A DNA stretch of 53,711 nt from Candidatus Saccharibacteria bacterium CG_4_10_14_0_2_um_filter_52_9 (GTDB taxonomy: Bacteria; Actinomycetota; Acidimicrobiia; Acidimicrobiales; RAAP-2): contig CAJCJA010000026.1 in assembly GCA_903970515.1 (NCBI GenBank), positions 1 to 53,711 of the forward strand, given 5' to 3'. Shown piece by piece: positions 49,270-53,711 of this stretch. Made by a program: the position numbers and the translations under genes. The stretch's first letter is position 1, and each line of letters starts with the position of its first letter. Under the pieces are notes generated by a model. That model was not told the DNA's origin. It searched no databases and saw only the letters and a list, made by a program, of their open reading frames with translations.

Positions 49270-51251
49270 CAGCGCTCTTCGGGTGAGGCGTGGGTCGCGA
49301 TCTCCTCGGCGAGTCGGCGACGGAACTCCTCGAGGGTGACCCCGCGCTCGGGGTCGTTCGATCCGCGCGCGTTCACTCCGAGAGTGGCCTTCGCGACGTC
49401 GTCATCGCCGACCACGAGGATGTAGGGAATCTTCTCCAGTTTCGCTCGCCGTATGCGCGCACCGAGGGGTTCATTCGCCTCCTCGATCCCCACGCGCACG
49501 CCATCGTCACGCAAGGTGTCGGCCACGCGCTGCGCGTAGGGGTCGTGGTCATCGCGCACGCCCAAGACGCGGACCTGCTCGGGGCTCATCCAGGTCGGCA
49601 TGTTGCCCGCGTAGTGCTCAATGAGAATAGCCATGAAACGTTCGACGGAGCCAAAGAGCGCACGGTGAATCATGATGGGTCGGTGACGCGCGTTGTCGGG
49701 GGCGATGTAACTCGCTTCGAAGCGTTGCGGGGTCTGAAAGTCCAGCTGTATCGTCGACAGTTGGTGCGTGCGACCAATCGCGTCGCGTGCTTGCACCGAG
49801 ATCTTGGGTCCGTAGAACGCGCCACCACCCTCGTCGAGCACGAGTTCGAGGCCTGCGCCGCGCGCCACACTTTCGAGGGTGGTTTCTGCTTCGAGCCACT
49901 CCTCGTCGCTGCCCACGGCTTTTCCCTCGGGACGCGTCGACAACTCGAGGTAGAAATCGTTAAGACCGAAGTCGCGCAGCAAATCGAGGACGAAGGTCAA
50001 CAAACTCGCGAGTTCTTCGCGCATCTGATCCCTCGTGCAAAAAATGTGCGCGTCGTCTTGGGTCATGCCGCGCACGCGAGTGAGGCCGTGCACGGCACCC
50101 GACTTTTCGTAGCGATAGACCGTTCCGAACTCGAACATGCGCAGTGGTAACTCGCGGTAACTGCGTTGACGTGACTTATAGATGAGCGTGTGAAACGGGC
50201 AGTTCATGGGCTTCAAGTAGTAGTTCTGCCCATCGTCGAGTTCCATGGGCGGATACATGGCGTCAGCGAACCACACGAGGTGGCCCGAGGTCTCAAAGAG
50301 TTCGGCCTTCGTGATGTGGGGCGAATTCACGAACTCGTAACCACCCGCCACGTGACGCGCGCGCGAGTAGTCCTCCATGACGCGTCGCATGGTCCCGCCC
50401 TTGGGATGGAACACCGCGAGTCCGGGCCCGAGCTCGGAGGGAAACGAGAACAGGTCGAGCTCTTGGCCGAGTTTGCGGTGATCGCGCTTCTCCGCCTCTT
50501 CGAGCTGGACCAAGTGGGCCTCCAGCGCTTCCTTCGATTCCCACGCGGCGCCGTAGATCCGCTGTAGTTGCGGTCGCTTCTCGTCGCCTCGCCAATACGC
50601 ACCCGCGACCCGCATCAATTTGAAGTGTCCGAGGCGCGCCGTCGAGGGAACGTGTGGCCCTCGACAGAGATCAACAAAGGCGTCGGTGTTCGAGTACGTC
50701 GAAACCACCGATGCGTTCGCCACTTCACCGAGGTCCTCGCCGCTCGCGCCGTCGCGCACGGCGTTGATGATCTCAACTTTGAAGGGTTGATCCTTGAAGA
50801 GTTGCACGCCCTCGTCGTAGGAATACTCGTGGCGCGTGAAGGGTTGGTCCTCCTTGATGATGCGGCGCATCTCGGCGTCAATGCGCTCGAGATCGTCGTC
50901 ACTGAAGTGCGCACCGCCGGGCAAAGAGAAGTCGTAGTAGAAGCCGTTCTCGATGGCGGGACCGATTGCGTAGTGCGCCCCGGGCCAGAGTCTGGTGACC
51001 GCTTGGGCGAGCACGTGTGCGGTCGAGTGGCGCAGGATCTCGCGACCCTTGGGTGAGGCGGGCGTGACGACCGCGACCCGAGCGCCATCTTCGAGTGGCG
51101 CCACCAGGTCACGAAGAATTCCGTTCTCATCAATCGCGAGGGCGTCTTTGGCGAGTCGAGCACCAATCGAGGCGGCGAGATCGCGACCCGTCGAACCTAC
51201 GGGGAGGTGACGCTCACTTCCATCAGGGAGTTCTACCTCGAGATCCGACAT
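49269..51251 (-). CDS. thrS: Threonyl-tRNA synthetase
   Basis: 660 residues: TGS domain (LEVELPDGSERHLPVGSTGRDLAASIG), editing domain with the His/Cys zinc-like set (RHSTAHVLAQAV; CRGPHVPSTARLGHFKLMRVAGAYWRG), and class II core with zinc ligand Cys in NCPFHTLIYKS. The anticodon domain carries VRVLGVRDDHDPYAQRVAD. The ATG at 51251 was chosen because AAAGG lies seven bases upstream. Confidence 0.97.
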   Translation of the reverse strand: MSDLEVELPDGSERHLPVGSTGRDLAASIGARLAKDALAIDENGILRDLVAPLEDGARVAVVTPASPKGREILRHSTAHVLAQAVTRLWPGAHYAIGPAIENGFYYDFSLPGGAHFSDDDLERIDAEMRRIIKEDQPFTRHEYSYDEGVQLFKDQPFKVEIINAVRDGASGEDLGEVANASVVSTYSNTDAFVDLCRGPHVPSTARLGHFKLMRVAGAYWRGDEKRPQLQRIYGAAWESKEALEAHLVQLEEAEKRDHRKLGQELDLFSFPSELGPGLAVFHPKGGTMRRVMEDYSRARHVAGGYEFVNSPHITKAELFETSGHLVWFADAMYPPMELDDGQNYYLKPMNCPFHTLIYKSRQRSYRELPLRMFEFGTVYRYEKSGAVHGLTRVRGMTQDDAHIFCTRDQMREELASLLTFVLDLLRDFGLNDFYLELSTRPEGKAVGSDEEWLEAETTLESVARGAGLELVLDEGGGAFYGPKISVQARDAIGRTHQLSTIQLDFQTPQRFEASYIAPDNARHRPIMIHRALFGSVERFMAILIEHYAGNMPTWMSPEQVRVLGVRDDHDPYAQRVADTLRDDGVRVGIEEANEPLGARIRRAKLEKIPYILVVGDDDVAKATLGVNARGSNDPERGVTLEEFRRRLAEEIATHASPEER

Positions 51252-51267
51252 CGTCGCCTTTCGTTGC

Positions 51268-52389
51268 TTACAGCGTAATGCCGAGCAATGACGCACCGGG
51301 GGCGACGTTGAATCCGGCGTGCGCAGCGTGATCGATGGCGAGCAACGCGCCGGGCGTGTCGAGGTCCTCGTCGAGCGCGTCGCGGACGTCCTCGAGCACG
51401 TTACTGTTCCTACCCGTCGTCAAGGTCGAGCGCCACGTCGCGAGTCGCGACTGTGCGCGCGCCAAGAGACCGTCGTGCCATTCCCAGTCCCCGCGATAGT
51501 GCTGGTCGAGGAGAGCTAAACGCACGGCGGCGGGTTCGGCGTATTCCGCGAGTTGGGCGACGAACACGAGGTTCCCGAGTGACTTGGACATCTTGGTGCC
51601 GTCGAGTGCCACGAGTCCCACGTGCATCCAATGTTTTACGAACGGGACACCCGTGACCGACTCGCTCTGGGCCGCTTCGCACTCGTGATGGGGAAAGACG
51701 AGGTCGCGTCCTCCCCCGTGCACGTCGAGCGTCTCGCCGAGATCGCGCAACGCGAGCGCGGAACACTCAATATGCCAACCCGGTCGACCCGGTCCCCAGC
51801 GCGACTCCCACGAGGGCTCGTCCTCGAGCGACGGCTGCCAGAGCACGAAGTCCAGGGGATCGCGTTTGCGCGGGTCCTCCGGTTTTCCACCGTGGGCTTG
51901 GGCGAGTTCGATCATGTGGGTACGCGTCGCGTGACTCACCTGTCCGAAGCGAGAGAACTTCGAGACCTCGAAAAACACGCACCCTTCGACTTCGTAGGCG
52001 AGGCCCTGGTCGAACGTCGCACCAATCAAGGTCAAGATTTCGGGAATCGCACTCGTCGCGCGAGGTTCTGAGTACACGGGCAGGAGGTTGATCAATTGCA
52101 TGTCTCGATCGAACTTCACCATCTCCTCGGCGGCGAGGTCGAGGTAATTAACGCCCAGTTCGCGGGCCTTACGCAAGATGTCGTCGTCGACGTCGGTGAC
52201 GTTGCGCACGAGGCGTGTCTCGTGTCCGGCGTCGCGCAATCGACGTTGCAAGACGTCAAAGGAGAGATAGACAAAGGCGTGGCCCAGATGCGCCGAGTCG
52301 TACGGCGTAATCCCGCAGCTGTACATCGTCACGACCGGTCCCGCCTCGAGGGGGAAGACACCCGCCCGGGCCGTGTCGTAGAGGCGCAC
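51268..52389 (-). CDS. mshC: L-cysteine:1D-myo-inositol 2-amino-2-deoxy-alpha-D-glucopyranoside ligase
   Basis: 373 residues, class I synthetase fold derived from cysteinyl-tRNA synthetase. MYSCGITPYDSAHLGHAFVY carries the HIGH-like HLGH and zinc Cys; GTKMSKSLGN is the KMSKS loop. Lack of the tRNA-binding C-terminal domain and the MshC-specific ITPYDxxHLGHA and KRDPLDFVLWQP patterns identify it as MshC, which attaches cysteine during mycothiol synthesis. The GTG start shares a base with the TAG of npdG. mshD is present in the window at 15.4 kb. Confidence 0.92.
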   Translation of the reverse strand: MRLYDTARAGVFPLEAGPVVTMYSCGITPYDSAHLGHAFVYLSFDVLQRRLRDAGHETRLVRNVTDVDDDILRKARELGVNYLDLAAEEMVKFDRDMQLINLLPVYSEPRATSAIPEILTLIGATFDQGLAYEVEGCVFFEVSKFSRFGQVSHATRTHMIELAQAHGGKPEDPRKRDPLDFVLWQPSLEDEPSWESRWGPGRPGWHIECSALALRDLGETLDVHGGGRDLVFPHHECEAAQSESVTGVPFVKHWMHVGLVALDGTKMSKSLGNLVFVAQLAEYAEPAAVRLALLDQHYRGDWEWHDGLLARAQSRLATWRSTLTTGRNSNVLEDVRDALDEDLDTPGALLAIDHAAHAGFNVAPGASLLGITL

Positions 52390-53039
52390 TACTCGTCCAG
52401 TCCGGCGAGTTTCACGTAACTGTGCGCCTTGTGACGGATGTTGACCGAGATGCACACGGCCGTGAACGCTTCGATGGCACTCGCGAGCGACATTGATCCC
52501 GCGACGATCGAACGCAGACCGGGCATTTCGTTGATGATCTCGCCGACTCGTGCGCGTGCGTCGTGGTGATCGGAGAAGATCAGAACGTCGGCGTCGAGCC
52601 CACTCGCGAGGTCCTCCATCATCGACGCTGGTAGATGATGAAATGCACCGACGACCAGGCTCTCGGGAAGGGCGAAGGCGATCTGGGCCGCCATCGAACC
52701 CCGTGGCGGATACAACGGAACAAGTTCTCTTCCCTCACGCGCGAGCGCGTTCACCATGGAGATGACGATCTTGCCCTTGAGTTGCGCGCGAAGCGCGGTG
52801 AGCGTCGCAATCGTCGATTCAAAGGGCGTCGCGACTACGACGAGGTCACGTGTCGCCGCGTCCTCATTGGACACACCGCTCACGGTGCCGGCGCCCGTCG
52901 AGGGAATCGCCGAGGCGACGTCGCTCGCGCGTTGCGCGTCGCGCGAACCGAGCACGACGTCGTAACCCGCACTCGCGAGTCGAACCGCGACGCCACGTCC
53001 CGCCGGCCCGGTACCGCCAAGTATGCCCACTGTTTCCAT
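52389..53039 (-). CDS. npdG: Coenzyme F420-dependent NADP oxidoreductase
   Basis: 216 residues. The dinucleotide loop GILGGTGPAGRGVAVRLA is typical of NpdG/Fno, and the C-terminal HKAHSYVKLAG matches F420-binding relatives. It transfers hydride between reduced F420 and NADP. The ATG follows AAAGGA. The stop overlaps the start of mshC, so redox-cofactor genes are coupled. Part of a divergent pair with fabI. Confidence 0.9.
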   Translation of the reverse strand: METVGILGGTGPAGRGVAVRLASAGYDVVLGSRDAQRASDVASAIPSTGAGTVSGVSNEDAATRDLVVVATPFESTIATLTALRAQLKGKIVISMVNALAREGRELVPLYPPRGSMAAQIAFALPESLVVGAFHHLPASMMEDLASGLDADVLIFSDHHDARARVGEIINEMPGLRSIVAGSMSLASAIEAFTAVCISVNIRHKAHSYVKLAGLDE

Positions 53040-53068
53040 GTTGGTCCTTTAAAAGAAATGCCCGCCAG

Positions 53069-53075
53069 TACGCTA
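53069..53075. promoter_or_regulatory. Symmetric -10 element (TACGCTA) between npdG and fabI
   Basis: Rightward TACGCT (53069-53074) ends seven bases before the fabI ATG. Leftward TAGCGT (53075-53070) would start RNA near 53062, giving npdG a leader of about 23 bases with AAAGGA. Both hexamers match TANNNT and overlap by five bases, as between ygfZ and the 62-residue gene. Confidence 0.45.
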
Positions 53076-53081
53076 ACCATT

Positions 53082-53711
53082 ATGGGACTACTTGCTGAAC
53101 ACCGGATCCTCGTCACCGGCGTACTGACCGATGATTCACTGGCCTTTGGTATCGCGAAACGCGCTCTCGAAGAAGGGGCCAGCGTTGCCCTGTCGGGCTT
53201 CGGGCGCGGTACGTCCATCACGCGACGCACCGCGCGCAAGCTGGGCGACGTGGGCGAGATCATCGAACTCGACGTCACCGACCCCGAACAGGTCGCGCGT
53301 GCCGCGAGCGAAGTGCAGGAACGTTTCGGTCGCCTCGATGGTTTGGTGCACGCGATTGGCTACGCCCCGGCGAGTTGTCTCGGGAGTGGCATGTTCGCCG
53401 CCCCCTTCGAGGACGTCGCGACCGCGCTGCACGCCTCCACGTATTCATTAGCGGCCCTCGTCGGAGGTTTTCGATCCCTGCTCCAAAAGAGTGAAGCGCT
53501 CGGTGGCGCCTCGGTGATCGCTCTCGACTTCGACGGCACCCGGGCGTACCCGATGTACGACTGGATGGGCGTGATGAAGGCGGGACTGGAATCCCTCGGG
53601 CGTTACCTGGCGCGCGAAATCGGACCGGACAAGATTCGCGTCAACATGCTTGCGGCGGGTCCGGTGCGCACGATGGCGGCGAAATCGATACCCGGCTTCA
53701 ACGTCTTCGAG
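53082..53711 (+). CDS. fabI: Enoyl-ACP reductase (InhA/FabI type), 3' end outside window
   Basis: The first 210 residues are visible and the frame is open to the window edge. The N-terminus ILVTGVLTDDSLAFGIAKRA matches InhA/FabI; LDGLVHAIGYAP and the catalytic Tyr-159 and Lys-166 (YDWMGVMKAGL) are present, followed by INMLAAGPVRT-like VNMLAAGPVRT. It carries out the last reduction of fatty acid elongation. The position of InhA Ser-94 is Ala-91 here. The ATG has no Shine-Dalgarno and follows TACGCT by seven bases. It lies 39 kb from fabDGF-acpP. Confidence 0.93.
   Translation, partial: MGLLAEHRILVTGVLTDDSLAFGIAKRALEEGASVALSGFGRGTSITRRTARKLGDVGEIIELDVTDPEQVARAASEVQERFGRLDGLVHAIGYAPASCLGSGMFAAPFEDVATALHASTYSLAALVGGFRSLLQKSEALGGASVIALDFDGTRAYPMYDWMGVMKAGLESLGRYLAREIGPDKIRVNMLAAGPVRTMAAKSIPGFNVFE

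Noticed and set aside
51268-52389. Cysteinyl-tRNA synthetase
   Set aside because: Too short, lacks the tRNA-binding C-terminal domain, and has MshC-type motifs; mshD in the window supports mycothiol synthesis.
1-53711. CRISPR array, prophage, integron or toxin-antitoxin locus
   Set aside because: No regularly spaced direct repeats, no phage structural genes, no integrase, and no paired small toxin and antitoxin frames were seen.

Overview
The window is an ordinary-looking, densely packed chromosomal segment of an actinobacterium. Several gene sets support this: mycothiol synthesis (mshD, mshC), an F420-dependent NADP reductase, the phosphatidylinositol-mannoside genes pimA-patA-pgsA, an ANTAR response regulator beside polA and rpsA, and the order thrS-HIT-pgsA-patA-pimA...pdxS-pdxT-yebC-ruvCAB-yajC-secDF-relA-hisS-aspS-rarA-alaS-ruvX-mltG-aroE, which I recognise from Mycobacterium. 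A dissociated type II fatty acid synthesis set and the absence of typical mycolic-acid genes suggest a deep lineage such as Acidimicrobiia; this placement is inference.

Layout. Bases 1-502 hold the 3' part of a TnpB (IS200/IS605-type) gene with a strong hairpin at its end. A four-gene peptide-type ABC importer operon follows (652-4451), with no substrate-binding protein in view. On the minus strand, 10510-4482 carries menC, a coiled-coil protein, a PdtaR-like ANTAR regulator, polA and rpsA. On the plus strand come tRNA-Leu(CAA) and fabD-fabG-acpP-fabF. From 13.8 to 24.7 kb short units alternate in strand: a catalytically altered TrpF-like protein, ygfZ, a 62-residue protein, mshD, a VIT1/CCC1 protein, maoC-menG-menF, a polyprenol-phosphate mannose synthase, a UPF0104 membrane protein, ppk1 and a SEDS protein. 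From 53039 down to 24739, 27 consecutive genes lie on the minus strand with gaps of at most 71 bases. A plus-strand fabI (InhA-type) runs off the right edge.

Functional themes. The genes cover replication and repair (polA, ruvABC, rarA, ruvX), translation (rpsA, alaS, aspS, hisS, thrS), protein export (yajC-secD-secF), stringent response and polyphosphate (relA, ppk1), cell wall growth (mltG, two SEDS proteins), menaquinone (menC, menF, menG), vitamin B6 (pdxS, pdxT), fatty acids (fabD, G, F, I, acpP), mycothiol, and mannosylated lipids. No gap between genes exceeds 300 bases; the longest is 503-651, described below.

No obvious new multi-gene system such as a defence island, CRISPR array, prophage or biosynthetic cluster is visible. 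The points worth a second look are finer: a recurring leaderless promoter module (TANNNT 6-8 bases before the start codon) at about ten genes; two divergent gene pairs that appear to share one symmetric -10 element; a 28-base palindrome across the fabD promoter and start; a TrpF-like protein that has lost its catalytic residues; an HtpX-like protein whose HExxH site has become HCxxR; a rarA whose conserved N-terminus can only begin at ACG; and four convergent gene pairs that all end in the same 4-base shared stop tetramer.
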